A stretch of DNA of 64,000 nt, taken from the NCBI GenBank assembly GCA_964558465.1, contig CAZLEF010000029.1, forward strand, positions 13,541-77,540, in the 5' to 3' direction. The notes under the pieces were generated by a model. The model ran no database searches and was not told the origin of the DNA. It worked only from the letters and a program-made list of their open reading frames with translations. Below, in pieces: positions 1 through 9,023 of the stretch. Source of the DNA: JACJYC01 sp964558465 (GTDB lineage: Bacteria > Bacteroidota > Bacteroidia > Chitinophagales > Saprospiraceae). The number at the start of each line of letters is the position of its first letter. Position 1 is the stretch's first letter. The translations under genes and the position numbers were made by a program.

Positions 1-366
1 TTCGTCAAAAAACAGGATGGCGCCGTTCTGCACTTCGACATCATCGTGCCCGACCACCTGAAAGACCCCGAAGTCCTTTTTGGTTTCGGACAAGCCTACC
101 TCGCCCTCCGGGGAGAATCAGGCAGTAAACTGGATACCGAAGAATGCCGGTTTTGCCATATCGAACAACCCGGCCCGGAAATGATAGAAGCCATCGAACG
201 GCAAGGGTATTATATCCTGGAGATGGACGATATTCCGGCCCAATTGCCCCCGGACCCCAGCCGGCGAGATCTGGTCCTGCATCTGAAAGCCCACTTTAAA
301 GAATATCGCTTTATGGATTTCAGGGGAAAAACGGCAGAGGAACTTTGGCAATTGATTCAGGGTTAA
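1..366 (+). CDS. DUF2024 family protein (5' end outside window)
   Basis: The frame is open from the first base, so the true start lies upstream. A GTG at 46 is internal: the upstream residues FVKKQDGAVLHFDIIVPDHL read as the normal beginning of a DUF2024 protein, whose members typically start with a short strand followed by 'xDGxxxHFDIxVP'. The diagnostic middle 'EECRFCHIE' is present, with two cysteines and a histidine that could bind a metal. About 121 residues are visible and the family is small, so little is missing. No function is established for the family. The gene converges on the GH5 gene, and the gap between them carries a tandem repeat array. Family call is confident; role unknown. 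Confidence 0.8.
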   Translation, partial: FVKKQDGAVLHFDIIVPDHLKDPEVLFGFGQAYLALRGESGSKLDTEECRFCHIEQPGPEMIEAIERQGYYILEMDDIPAQLPPDPSRRDLVLHLKAHFKEYRFMDFRGKTAEELWQLIQG

Positions 367-532
367 CCTTTTGAGAAACGCCGTTTACCTGACTTTTCTC
401 TCTGGTTAGAGGACTATCCGCTCAACTACCGATAACCACAATTAACATGCAAATCAAGGGTTCATTGTGGTTTATTATAGTTTATTATGGTTCATGATCG
501 TTAACGGCCGGCCAACAACCCCAAACCCCAAA
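367..532. repeat. Intergenic 10-bp repeat array between convergent genes
   Basis: About positions 461-500 carry four imperfect 10-bp units (TTCATTGTGG, TTTATTATAG, TTTATTATGG, TTCATGATCG). A GGCCGGCC palindrome follows, and then ACCCCAA-type units that run up to the GH5 stop codon (complement of 533-535). Read on the minus strand, the stop is followed by TTTGGGG units and then ATGAACC/ATAAACC units. The same two-part order follows the stop at 24142. No gene is seen in this gap. Confidence 0.7.
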
Positions 533-1636
533 CTATCTATTTTTCTGAAACCAAATATGTTCGGGAACCACCAACCCATAACTCTTCGCATCAAACACCC
601 CAAAACCCCCACTTTTCAGATCCCAGGCCGACCAACTGATCTTGTGCCGCTCAAACAATGTGATCATATCGCCGTACCACCGGTTGCGCATCCCGGCGGG
701 CACGGTGCTCAGGCAGCCGAACTCGCCGCAGTACAATTGCAAATTCAGCTCTTTCGCTTTATCCAATGCAGGTTTCATCACGGCCTCCAACTGGTCGATG
801 CCCATGTACTCCCGGGTATACTGACGGATCTCATCCCGGATGGCCTGTGGCAAATCCAGCGTATCCTTCGGGTCGATGGATACGCCGGGGTAATGGATGG
901 GGCCCGCGTAATCCCGGATATCCGTCCAGGAGGCTTTGTAATGGGTGATGATATGGGGCGTGTAACAGTGGAAACTCAGCACGATGTTCCGGTCGTTTTC
1001 CGGCACTTTCAGGTAGGGAAAATACCGGGCGGCCTGCCAGCGGTTGGGCCCGATAAAGATCACCCGTTTGGGCTCTTTGGCCCGGACGGCGTCGTAGGCC
1101 AGGCGGAAGACTTTGTTCCAGTCTTCGTGGTCCCTGGCCACCGATTCGTTGAGCAGTTCATACGCTACATTTTTGAGGGGATATTTTTGCAATTCATCCG
1201 AAAGCTGCTCCCAGAGTCGCACAAATTTTTCCTGTTCTTTCGGGTCTTTGAACAGGGGCGGGTCGTCGTCCAGAAAATAATGCGAGCGGATGATGTGCAG
1301 GTCGACGATGGCCTTCAGCCGGTGTTTTTTCATCCAGCCGAGGGCCTGGTGCAACAAACGGAAGGCTTCCGGCTCTTTGTTTCCCTGTTCATCCCACATC
1401 TGTTCCTCGTCGATGGGAATGCGAATATGGTCAAAACCCGCTTTGGCGACGGCCGCTACGTCCTTTTCCGTAAAATAGGCCTGGCGCGCCTCGCCCCTCG
1501 CCCTGCTTTGCGAAAGCCAGTGGCTGATATTGACGCCGCGGTGGATATTAAAGACTATGGGAAGTTTGGTTTTTTGCCCCAAAAGTGCGGTGGACAAACC
1601 CAGGAAAAGGAGGATCAGAACCGGCAAGTATTTCAT
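533..1636 (-). CDS. Secreted glycoside hydrolase family 5 (endoglucanase-like)
   Basis: This 367-residue protein starts with a clear signal peptide (MKYLPVLILLFLGLSTALLGQ), so it acts in the periplasm or outside the cell. The body is a GH5-type (beta/alpha)8 barrel. 'NISHWLSQ' and 'HIRIPID' are early strand motifs. 'ELLNES' carries the acid/base Glu at about residue 164, and 'CGEFG' carries the nucleophile Glu at about residue 305. Glycans containing beta-1,4-glucan or mannan are the usual GH5 substrates; the subfamily cannot be told from sequence reading alone. No sorting domain or carbohydrate-binding module is attached. The gene stands alone, convergent with the DUF2024 gene and divergent from the molybdate operon. 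The long antisense frame across it is a shadow. Confidence 0.85.
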   Translation of the reverse strand: MKYLPVLILLFLGLSTALLGQKTKLPIVFNIHRGVNISHWLSQSRARGEARQAYFTEKDVAAVAKAGFDHIRIPIDEEQMWDEQGNKEPEAFRLLHQALGWMKKHRLKAIVDLHIIRSHYFLDDDPPLFKDPKEQEKFVRLWEQLSDELQKYPLKNVAYELLNESVARDHEDWNKVFRLAYDAVRAKEPKRVIFIGPNRWQAARYFPYLKVPENDRNIVLSFHCYTPHIITHYKASWTDIRDYAGPIHYPGVSIDPKDTLDLPQAIRDEIRQYTREYMGIDQLEAVMKPALDKAKELNLQLYCGEFGCLSTVPAGMRNRWYGDMITLFERHKISWSAWDLKSGGFGVFDAKSYGLVVPEHIWFQKNR

Positions 1637-1862
1637 ATAGAAGGAATGGTTGGTTGAAAATAGAAAACCCTGGCTGAAAGATACGTTTTTTATAGTGAAA
1701 CGGGAAACGGTTGATACAGAAGCCAGGGAGAGTGAAAGGGCCTTTTACAAGTTTGTGGGGGTGTTTTCTTTTTGAAGTATCGTATATTTACCGGAAGATT
1801 TTCAAAGCGGGCAGTCCTTGGTGTGACGATCCTTAACCATACGTTCCTTTACGTCTGATGCG

Positions 1863-2204
1863 ATGGATAAAAATCTGAATTTACGGTTTCGCGTTTGGGT
1901 TTTTGCAGATGAAACACCTTTCCTGGGGGTAGGACCTATTGAACTGCTGGAACAAATCAGGAAACATGGGTCCATTGCAAAAGGCGCTGCAGCCATGAAA
2001 ATGTCTTACCGAAAGGCCTGGCAATTGGTGAAGAACATGAATGAAATAGCAGACCAACCGCTCGTGGTTACACAGTTGGGCGGCAAAACCGGAGGTGGCG
2101 CCCAGATCACGGAAGAAGGTGAAAAGGTAGTCCGCCAGTATCACCTTCTGGAGAAGGAGATGGAAGCCTTCCTCCAGGGGAAAATGAAATCCATGAAGTG
2201 GTAG
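1863..2204 (+). CDS. ModE-type winged helix-turn-helix regulator
   Basis: The 113-residue protein matches the N-terminal DNA-binding domain of ModE. It has the LysR-like winged helix 'GPIELLEQIRKHGSIAKGAA' followed by 'MSYRKAWQLVKNMN' and the wing 'GGKTGGGAQITEEG'. The molybdate-binding TOBE (Mop) domains of E. coli ModE are absent, so it is the short form common in many bacteria. It is the first gene of a modABC cluster 67 bp downstream and probably controls it or molybdenum cofactor genes. How it would sense molybdate without Mop domains is not visible. The ATG at 1863 gives the expected family N-terminus. Confidence 0.85.
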   Translation: MDKNLNLRFRVWVFADETPFLGVGPIELLEQIRKHGSIAKGAAAMKMSYRKAWQLVKNMNEIADQPLVVTQLGGKTGGGAQITEEGEKVVRQYHLLEKEMEAFLQGKMKSMKW

Positions 2205-2271
2205 TTTTTTTTAAAACCGCTATGCATTATGAAACATACTGCTATAAAAACCGGATAATTTCTTTAATGAA

Positions 2272-3069
2272 ATGAAAATCATTTTTTCAACCATCGGGTT
2301 TTTGATCTCCTGCGTTTTTTTGTGGCCGGCATGTGGGAATGTGGCCGACAAAGACCATCGAAAGGAAGAAACAAACCGGCGCATTACCCTTGCGGTTGCG
2401 GCAAATATGCAATTTGTGATCGGGGAACTCACCCAAACATTTCAGGAACAAACCGGCATCGCCTGCGAGTTGGTGATCAGTTCATCCGGCAAACTGACCG
2501 CGCAAATCGCGGAAGGGGCGCCTTATGATGTTTTGGTGTCGGCTGACATGAAATATCCCAACGAAATTCTTAGCAAAGGCCTGGCTGCCACACCGCCCAA
2601 AGTTTATGGGCGCGGAAAACTGGCGCTTTGGTCAATGGTGGAGGGGTTCACCCCGTCCCTGGAATCCCTGACGGATGAAACGGTCAAACATATAGCCCTG
2701 GCAAATCCCAAAACGGCGCCCTACGGTATTGCCGCGGTGGAAGTTTTAAAAAACCACCAACTGCTCGACAAAGTTGAAAACAAGTTGGTGTATGGGGAAA
2801 GTATTTCACAAACCAACCAGTTTATTACCTCCAGATCGGCCGAAGTGGGCTTTACTTCCCTGTCGGTGGTGTTATCCGCTGAAATGAAAGGGAAAGGGAA
2901 CTGGATCGCGCTGGACATCCGGTTGTACCCACCTATAGAGCAGGGTGTGGTCGTCATTCAGCGCAAGGACGGCCCTGTGGATCAGGCCAAAAAATTTTAT
3001 GATTTCCTCTCCTCGGAGGAGGCAAGGAAGGTATTGACGGCATATGGTTATGAAGTTGAGGGAATTTAA
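2272..3069 (+). CDS. modA: Molybdate ABC transporter, substrate-binding lipoprotein
   Basis: The 265-residue protein begins with a lipoprotein signal sequence ending in 'WPAC' (Cys21 would be lipidated), so it is probably anchored in the inner membrane facing the periplasm. After the anchor comes the ModA fold: 'LAVAANMQFVIGELTQTF', then 'ELVISSSGKLTAQIAEGAP' (the serines that usually contact the oxyanion), 'YDVLVSADM', 'IALANPKTAPYG' and 'VGFTSLSVV'. It would bind molybdate or tungstate and hand it to ModB. It lies 34 bp before modB in the same orientation and belongs to the modE-modABC unit. Confidence 0.93.
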   Translation: MKIIFSTIGFLISCVFLWPACGNVADKDHRKEETNRRITLAVAANMQFVIGELTQTFQEQTGIACELVISSSGKLTAQIAEGAPYDVLVSADMKYPNEILSKGLAATPPKVYGRGKLALWSMVEGFTPSLESLTDETVKHIALANPKTAPYGIAAVEVLKNHQLLDKVENKLVYGESISQTNQFITSRSAEVGFTSLSVVLSAEMKGKGNWIALDIRLYPPIEQGVVVIQRKDGPVDQAKKFYDFLSSEEARKVLTAYGYEVEGI

Positions 3070-3103
3070 AATGCAGAATGTAAAATCCTAAATCTAAAAG
3101 GGG

Positions 3104-3778
3104 ATGTCGGACTGGCAACCGTTAATACTGACTTTTCAACTGGCCGCGATCACCACTGCGGTGTTGTTGTTGATCTCTATTCCGCTGGCGTATTGGCTGG
3201 CGAATACCCGGTCAAGGATGAAACCGGTCGTACAAACCCTGGTGAGCATGCCGCTGGTGCTTCCGCCGACGGTATTGGGTTTTTATTTTTTGGTGGCCTT
3301 CAGCCCCGGTAATGCTTTTGGCGCCTGGCTCAACGAATGGCTGGGTATCAAACTGGTGTTCTCCTTTCCGGGGCTCGTTATCGCCTCGGTACTGTACAGC
3401 CTGCCTTTCATCGTACATCCTATACAATCCGGGCTCGCAGGCCTATCGCCAACCCTGACCGAGGCGGCGTTTGTGATGGGTAAATCCAGATGGATTACCC
3501 TGATAAAAGTTCAACTGCCCAACATTAAAGCCTCATTGCTGACGGGAATCGTCCTGGCTTTTGCCCATACCGTCGGCGAATTTGGCGTCGTCCTGATGAT
3601 CGGCGGCAACATTCCGGGCAAAACAAAAGTAGCTTCCATCGCCATCTACGACGAGGTGGAAGCCCTGAATTACGGCGCCGCCAATTTCTACTCCCTGGTG
3701 CTCTTTGTGATCACCTTTTGCATTCTGTTATCGGTTTACCTCATCAATGGAGGATTTATCAAGAAATTCTGGCAATGA
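3104..3778 (+). CDS. modB: Molybdate ABC transporter, permease
   Basis: This 224-residue integral membrane protein has about five to six hydrophobic segments. The binding-protein-dependent transport EAA loop reads 'EAAFVMGKSRWITLIKVQLPN', which contacts the ATPase. 'MPLVLPPTVLGFYFL' and 'AFAHTVGEFGVVLMIGGNIPG' are hallmark ModB segments. Length is normal for the family. It would form the molybdate channel with ModC. Its stop codon overlaps the modC start (ATGA at 3775-3778), implying translational coupling. Confidence 0.93.
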   Translation: MSDWQPLILTFQLAAITTAVLLLISIPLAYWLANTRSRMKPVVQTLVSMPLVLPPTVLGFYFLVAFSPGNAFGAWLNEWLGIKLVFSFPGLVIASVLYSLPFIVHPIQSGLAGLSPTLTEAAFVMGKSRWITLIKVQLPNIKASLLTGIVLAFAHTVGEFGVVLMIGGNIPGKTKVASIAIYDEVEALNYGAANFYSLVLFVITFCILLSVYLINGGFIKKFWQ

Positions 3779-4650
3779 TCGAATTGGACATTGAAAAAAA
3801 ACTGCAGGCTGCTCACGGTGAAATGACCCTTGAGGTTCGGTTTGACATTTTAAAGGGGCAATTTGTTACCTTGTATGGTCCGTCAGGGGCAGGGAAGACC
3901 TCCACATTGAGGATACTTTCCGGGCTGATGAAACCGGATAAGGGGAAAATCAGCGTAAAAAACGTTCCCTGGTTTGACCGGGAAAAAAAGATCAACCTGA
4001 AGCCGCAACAACGCAAAATCGGTTTTCTTTTTCAGGATTATGCATTGTTCCCCAACATGACGGTACGTCAAAACCTTGAATTTGCTTTGGCGAAGGGCCA
4101 GGACCATAAAATAATCTCCGATTTGATCGATATGGTGGAGCTCGGCGACCTGCACAACCGGAAACCCGGTACTTTGTCGGGCGGGCAACAACAGCGGGTT
4201 GCCCTCGCACGGGCTTTGGTGCAACGCCCCGAAATTTTATTGCTCGATGAGCCGCTTGCTGCGCTGGACCTCAGGATTCGGGTGAAACTGCAGGATGATC
4301 TGCTCAGGTTGCACCGTGAATTTAATTTGACCACCCTGCTGATCAGTCACGATCTGGGGGAGATCTTCAAGTTGTCGGACAAGGTATTTGTTGTTGAAAA
4401 AGGCCGGATAACCCGGCAGGGCAGCCCCACCGAAGTTTTTATCGGGGAACCGGCCGGCGAAGGGGTCCGGTTTACGGGCGAAGTGCTGGGGATAGAACAA
4501 AATGGAACGGAATATCTGGTCTCCGTTCTGTATCAGTCCGGGATAATAAAAATAAAAACACCGGAATCGAAGGCAAATACCCTGGAAACGGGGGACAAGG
4601 TGATGGTCGCTTCAGAAGTATGCAATCCTGTTTTGTACAAATTGGTGTGA
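3775..4650 (+). CDS. modC: Molybdate ABC transporter, ATP-binding protein
   Basis: The start at 3775 was chosen because its ATG overlaps the modB stop and because the first residues (MIELDIEKKL) are the usual ModC beginning; an upstream ATG at 3718 lies within modB. The roughly 291-residue protein shows the Walker A 'GPSGAGKTS', Q-loop 'FLFQDYALFPNMT', signature 'LSGGQQQR', Walker B 'ILLLDEPL' and H-loop 'LLISHDL'. A short C-terminal TOBE/Mop-like part follows. It would power molybdate uptake with ModA and ModB. A decayed partial copy of this gene lies at about 22374-22546. Confidence 0.93.
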   Translation: MIELDIEKKLQAAHGEMTLEVRFDILKGQFVTLYGPSGAGKTSTLRILSGLMKPDKGKISVKNVPWFDREKKINLKPQQRKIGFLFQDYALFPNMTVRQNLEFALAKGQDHKIISDLIDMVELGDLHNRKPGTLSGGQQQRVALARALVQRPEILLLDEPLAALDLRIRVKLQDDLLRLHREFNLTTLLISHDLGEIFKLSDKVFVVEKGRITRQGSPTEVFIGEPAGEGVRFTGEVLGIEQNGTEYLVSVLYQSGIIKIKTPESKANTLETGDKVMVASEVCNPVLYKLV

Positions 4651-4860
4651 ACTGTTTGTGTGCCCATCGGGGCAGGGGGCGGATATTTACCCGGGTTTCT
4701 TCTCCAAAGGTTTTGTCACCGGCTTCCCATTTTCCGGGAAATCATTTATTTTTACCCTTGACATCACCGGGGATTTGCAGTGGCACAAAATTTTTGGAGT
4801 GCGCTGGATGGATAGAAAAACATCCGTCCCCGGGAAGCCCTCATCAAACGTTTAAATCTA
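4651..4860. other. Intergenic gap before HTCS gene
   Basis: The 210 bp between modC and the HTCS regulator contain no supported gene. A small frame overlapping modC and the gap has no family features. No terminator hairpin with a T-run was recognised, and no convincing Bacteroidota promoter was found. Confidence 0.4.
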
Positions 4861-7800
4861 ATGGTTGCATCCTGCTGGTTGCTGGTTCCGGCCATCTATT
4901 TCTTGCTTATCTTCAATAGGTTGCAGGCGCAAGGGAAGGATATTTTTGTCAGCCGGCTAACCGAGCAGGACGGCCTCAGCCCGGGGGGCGTTATGAATTT
5001 TTTCCAGGATGCGGAAGGCGCCCTGTGGATTTGCACCATTGCCGGCCTGAATCGTTACGACGGGGCCGGCATAACCAGTTTCATTTCCAACCCGATTGAA
5101 GTCAACTCCCTGAGTACTACAGCCATACACGACATTACCCAGGATCCTTCGGGTATCCTTTGGATCGCCACCCGGGGTGGAGGCCTCAACGCCTTTGACC
5201 CCCTTACCGGGCAGTTTACCCACTACCGGCACGACCCGGAAGACCCCACTTCGATTGCCGGCAACAACATGGAATACCTTGATATTGACGACGAGGGGCA
5301 GCTCTGGATCGGAAGTGAAACCGGCCTGACCCGGTTTGACCCGGCGACCGGCAAGGCGCGACAATTTTACCCTTCCCCCGGAAAACCGGGCCGGCTTCAA
5401 GGCAATTGCCGGGGCGAGATCATTGCCGATTCCCTGCGCATCTATCTGGGCACAAGCGCCGGCTTCGAGTACTACGACCGCCGGTCCGGTCAATTCCGTT
5501 TTTTTCCCCTCGTCAGGCCGGAAAGCGGCGACACCTTTCGTTATCAGGTTTATGGCATGGCGCTCGACCGGCAGGGAAAAGTCTGGTTTGGTTATTCCGG
5601 CGAGGGCCTGCGCATGTACGATCCGGTGGCGGATAACGTCACCCATGTTGAAATCCAAACAAAGGCGGGCAGGCGCAATGCGCGCCCCATGCGCATGCTG
5701 GAGGACCAACGCGGCTACCTTTGGATCGCGGGATTCAGTGAAATATGGCGGGTTTCGCCGGACCGGAAACAAATGGAACAGTTGAATGCGCGGTCGATTG
5801 ACACCCACGATCTATTGTCCGGCGGCCTGTGGAGTATATTCGAAGACCGCTCGGGTTTGATCTGGTTCGGGAGCCCCAACCGCATGGCGCTGTATTTTGA
5901 TCCGCGCCGCGAAGTTTTTCAATTTCACGGCCTGCCAACCGGAACCGGCCCTGCTGAACCCACCGTAAATTGCATCTGGCAGGACCGGCAGGATATCATC
6001 TGGTTTGGCGTGGGCCGGGCGCTTTGTCGTTATGACCCCAAAACCGGCGAACAGACGGCGTACCCGCAAACCCACATCATTACCAACCTTTCGGCAGACC
6101 CGCAGGGCCTGATCTGGCTGGCCACCGAGGGCGGCCTTTTCCGCTTTGATCCGGCTACCCGGCAATCCGTACCTGTATTAACCACCCAAACGGCCGGCAG
6201 GCGGCTGGAGACGGTGGTTTACACGGCCTTTGACCGGGATGGCGACCTTTGGGTAAGCACCTGGGATTACGGCTTATACCGCATCCGCCGGGAAACGCTC
6301 AGCCGGACGGACCTTGCCGCCCCATTAAATTTTGACCGGTGGAGCGGCGATAGGGGCCAGTCCAACCCGCTGCCTACTCTTGGTCTCCAAAAAATCACGG
6401 CTGACAGCAAAGGCCATATCTGGGCATGCGGGAATATGGGGGGAGTCACGCGGATTGAAATAGCAACCGGACGGGTCAGGGCGTTTGGTTATCGCCAGGG
6501 AGCAACCGGGTCGATTTCCAACAACTACACCTATAGCGTAGCCGAGGGGCCGGACGGCGGCATCTGGGTCTCCACCAACGGAGGCGGCCTGAACCGGTTC
6601 GACCCGGACACAGAAAATTTTGTCCACTACACTACCCGGGACGGCCTGCTCTCCAATGTCGTCTTTGACCTGGTATTTGACGGCCAGGGGTTGCTTTGGC
6701 TCAATACGCTGAAAGGTATTTCCTGCTTTGACCCGGCCACCGAAACCTTTACGCATTTCAATGAAAAAGACGGGTTGCAATGCTGGACGGAAGACCTGCA
6801 CTACAACCCTCAAACGAACACGATCTTTGCCGCCGGAGCGAAAGGATTCAACGCCTTTTCGCCTGAAGAGGTACTCCAACTGAAAAAGACCGCTACGCCT
6901 GTGGCCCTAACGGCGGTCTTTCGATTTGATCCCAAACAAAAACAATTGATCGGCCTGCCAAAGGTTGCCTGGGCCAACGGACGCTTGGAAGTCTCTCACC
7001 GGGAAAGCCCCCTCCGGCTGGAATTTTCCGTACTGGATTTTCGCAACCCCACCCGCCACCGCTACCGTTATTCGCTGACGAAGTCCGGAGACCCCGAATG
7101 GGTGGACCTGCATGAGCAAAACCAGGTCGATCTGGCCCGGCTCGACCCGGGCGCCTACCAATTCCTGGTAGAAGGCTGCAACAGCGACGGTCTGTGGAGC
7201 CGGTTGGCGAAACCGCTGACCATTGTTATCCGCCCTCCTTTCTGGCGCACCGGATGGGCTTATTCCCTGTATGCGCTGCTCGGTACGGCCATCTTCATTT
7301 TCCTTTACCGGTTTGACCTCCGGCGGCGCCTGGCGATCCGGGAAACACAGCAAGCAAGGGAGTTGAACAAGCTCAAAACCCGCCTTTATACCAATATCAC
7401 GCATGAATTCCGCACTCCGCTGACCGTTATCCTGGGCATGACCGATGCGCCGTCCGATACGTCAAAGGCGATGCGGCTCATCCGCCGCAATGCAGAAAAA
7501 CTGCTCCACCTGATCAATCAGTTGCTCGATTTATCCAGACTGGACAACAACAACCTGCAACCCAGGTACCAACAAATGGAGATGGTTTCGTTTACGCGGT
7601 ACATCGGCGAATCTTTCCAATCCCTGGCCGAAAAAATACAGCTTCAACTGACCGTTGACAGTGCCATCGATCAATGCTGGATGGACATGGATGAGGAATT
7701 GTACCGGCAGATCGTCTCCAATTTATTGTCGAATGCCGTCAAATTTACGCCCCAGGGCGGGCGGATCAGCGTGAATCTGGCACAAAAAGACCACCGCCTG

Positions 7801-8892
7801 GCGCTCCAAATCCGGGATAACGGCATCGGGATCCCGCAGGAAGCCCTTCCGTATATTTTTGATCGTTTTTACCAGGTCGATCAGGTAGAAAGCCGCCGGG
7901 GGAAAGGAACCGGGATCGGTCTGGCGCTGGTCAAAGAACTCGTCCAACTGCTGGATGGGGAAATCAGGGCAGAAAGCGAACCGGGATATGGAAGCGTATT
8001 TACCGTGTATTTTCCCATCCGGCGGAATGCCGGCAAAAAAACGGAAACCTTTGAGCCGCTCCTGATCGACCCCACCATTGCGGAACCCTTTGAAATGGGG
8101 CCCGACGCCGGCGATGCCGAACTGCCGGGTCTGCTCATTATCGAAGATAATCCGGACGTCGTTTTTTACATTCAATCCATCCTGCAATCCAACTACCATA
8201 TCCAGGTAGCCCCCAACGGCGCCGCCGGCATCGAAAAGGCCATCGAAACCATCCCCGATATCATCATCAGCGACGTGATGATGCCGGAAAAAGACGGGTT
8301 TGAGGTGGTGGAGACCCTGAAGCAGGACGAACGGACCAGCCATATTCCCATTATTCTGCTGACCGCCAAAGCGACGCAGGAAGACCGGATCGCCGGGTTG
8401 AAATCCGGGGCCGACGCCTACCTGATGAAACCCTTTGATAAAACCGAGCTATTTGTGCGCCTGGAGAAACTGGTGGAACTGCGAAGATCCCTGCAGGCGC
8501 GATACGCGCAAGCGGTGCAGCCGGTTTTCACCTATAGTTTACCGCAGGACGCAGACCCCGCAGCCGCTCCTTCTCCCGACGACCTTTTTTTGCAGAAAAT
8601 CCGCCGGATTATCGACGAACGGATCGGCGACGTCGACCTGGATATTTCCTTTCTATGTCAAAAAGTGGGACTTAGCGCCACCCAGCTTTTCCGGAAGATG
8701 AAGGCCCTGACCGGGGAGGCGCCCATCAGTTTTATTCGAAGGGTGCGACTGCACCGGGGCAGGGAATTGTTACAGACCACCGATCTCACCATCGCTGAAA
8801 TTGCGTACGATCTGGGTTTTACCGATCCCGGTTATTTTTCCAGGGCATTTGGAAAGGAATTTGGAAGCCCGCCCAGTGATAATCGCAAGTAA
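4861..8892 (+). CDS. Hybrid two-component system regulator (HTCS 1)
   Basis: One 1343-residue polypeptide carries a whole signalling pathway. Residues 1-24 form a signal/anchor. About 25-700 are two beta-propellers of reg_prop repeats with the recurring pattern 'D..G.LW.GT..GL.RFDP'. A Y_Y_Y domain follows (RYRYSLTKSGDPEW), then a transmembrane helix near 799-817. The histidine kinase has the phospho-acceptor in 'THEFRTPL' (His848), with 'NLLSNAVKFTP' and 'DNGIGIP'. The receiver has its acceptor Asp1138 in 'IISDVMMPEKDG'. An AraC-type DNA-binding domain ends the protein. In Bacteroidota such proteins sense periplasmic ligands, often oligosaccharides, and switch on adjacent genes. Here the next genes are the RHS island, an unusual putative target. 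Confidence 0.93.
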   Translation: MVASCWLLVPAIYFLLIFNRLQAQGKDIFVSRLTEQDGLSPGGVMNFFQDAEGALWICTIAGLNRYDGAGITSFISNPIEVNSLSTTAIHDITQDPSGILWIATRGGGLNAFDPLTGQFTHYRHDPEDPTSIAGNNMEYLDIDDEGQLWIGSETGLTRFDPATGKARQFYPSPGKPGRLQGNCRGEIIADSLRIYLGTSAGFEYYDRRSGQFRFFPLVRPESGDTFRYQVYGMALDRQGKVWFGYSGEGLRMYDPVADNVTHVEIQTKAGRRNARPMRMLEDQRGYLWIAGFSEIWRVSPDRKQMEQLNARSIDTHDLLSGGLWSIFEDRSGLIWFGSPNRMALYFDPRREVFQFHGLPTGTGPAEPTVNCIWQDRQDIIWFGVGRALCRYDPKTGEQTAYPQTHIITNLSADPQGLIWLATEGGLFRFDPATRQSVPVLTTQTAGRRLETVVYTAFDRDGDLWVSTWDYGLYRIRRETLSRTDLAAPLNFDRWSGDRGQSNPLPTLGLQKITADSKGHIWACGNMGGVTRIEIATGRVRAFGYRQGATGSISNNYTYSVAEGPDGGIWVSTNGGGLNRFDPDTENFVHYTTRDGLLSNVVFDLVFDGQGLLWLNTLKGISCFDPATETFTHFNEKDGLQCWTEDLHYNPQTNTIFAAGAKGFNAFSPEEVLQLKKTATPVALTAVFRFDPKQKQLIGLPKVAWANGRLEVSHRESPLRLEFSVLDFRNPTRHRYRYSLTKSGDPEWVDLHEQNQVDLARLDPGAYQFLVEGCNSDGLWSRLAKPLTIVIRPPFWRTGWAYSLYALLGTAIFIFLYRFDLRRRLAIRETQQARELNKLKTRLYTNITHEFRTPLTVILGMTDAPSDTSKAMRLIRRNAEKLLHLINQLLDLSRLDNNNLQPRYQQMEMVSFTRYIGESFQSLAEKIQLQLTVDSAIDQCWMDMDEELYRQIVSNLLSNAVKFTPQGGRISVNLAQKDHRLALQIRDNGIGIPQEALPYIFDRFYQVDQVESRRGKGTGIGLALVKELVQLLDGEIRAESEPGYGSVFTVYFPIRRNAGKKTETFEPLLIDPTIAEPFEMGPDAGDAELPGLLIIEDNPDVVFYIQSILQSNYHIQVAPNGAAGIEKAIETIPDIIISDVMMPEKDGFEVVETLKQDERTSHIPIILLTAKATQEDRIAGLKSGADAYLMKPFDKTELFVRLEKLVELRRSLQARYAQAVQPVFTYSLPQDADPAAAPSPDDLFLQKIRRIIDERIGDVDLDISFLCQKVGLSATQLFRKMKALTGEAPISFIRRVRLHRGRELLQTTDLTIAEIAYDLGFTDPGYFSRAFGKEFGSPPSDNRK

Positions 8893-8916
8893 CTCATTTA
8901 AAGCAAATTATATATT

Positions 8917-8925
8917 TATTTTTGC
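8917..8925 (+). promoter_or_regulatory. Candidate -7 promoter element upstream of the RHS gene
   Basis: TATTTTTGC matches the Bacteroidota -7 consensus TAnnTTTGY. A TTTA 16-19 bases upstream (8897-8900) could serve as the -33 element. It lies about 100 bp before the RHS start, between the HTCS stop and the RHS ATG. A 16-base direct repeat (TGGAATTTTTGTCCGG, two copies at about 8929-8965) follows and could be a regulator site. Motif match only. Confidence 0.4.
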
Positions 8926-9023
8926 ACATGGAATTTTTGTCCGGGTATTTGGAATTTTTGTCCGGAGGGGGAGGGGGGTATTTGTTTTAGGTTTGTTGGG
9001 AAAAACGCCAAAACCTAATTGAA

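Noticed and set aside
467..1657. 396-residue plus-strand frame opposite the GH5 gene
   Set aside because: It is antisense to a gene with a signal peptide and both catalytic glutamates; its own translation is rich in Pro/Gly/Val without domain features.
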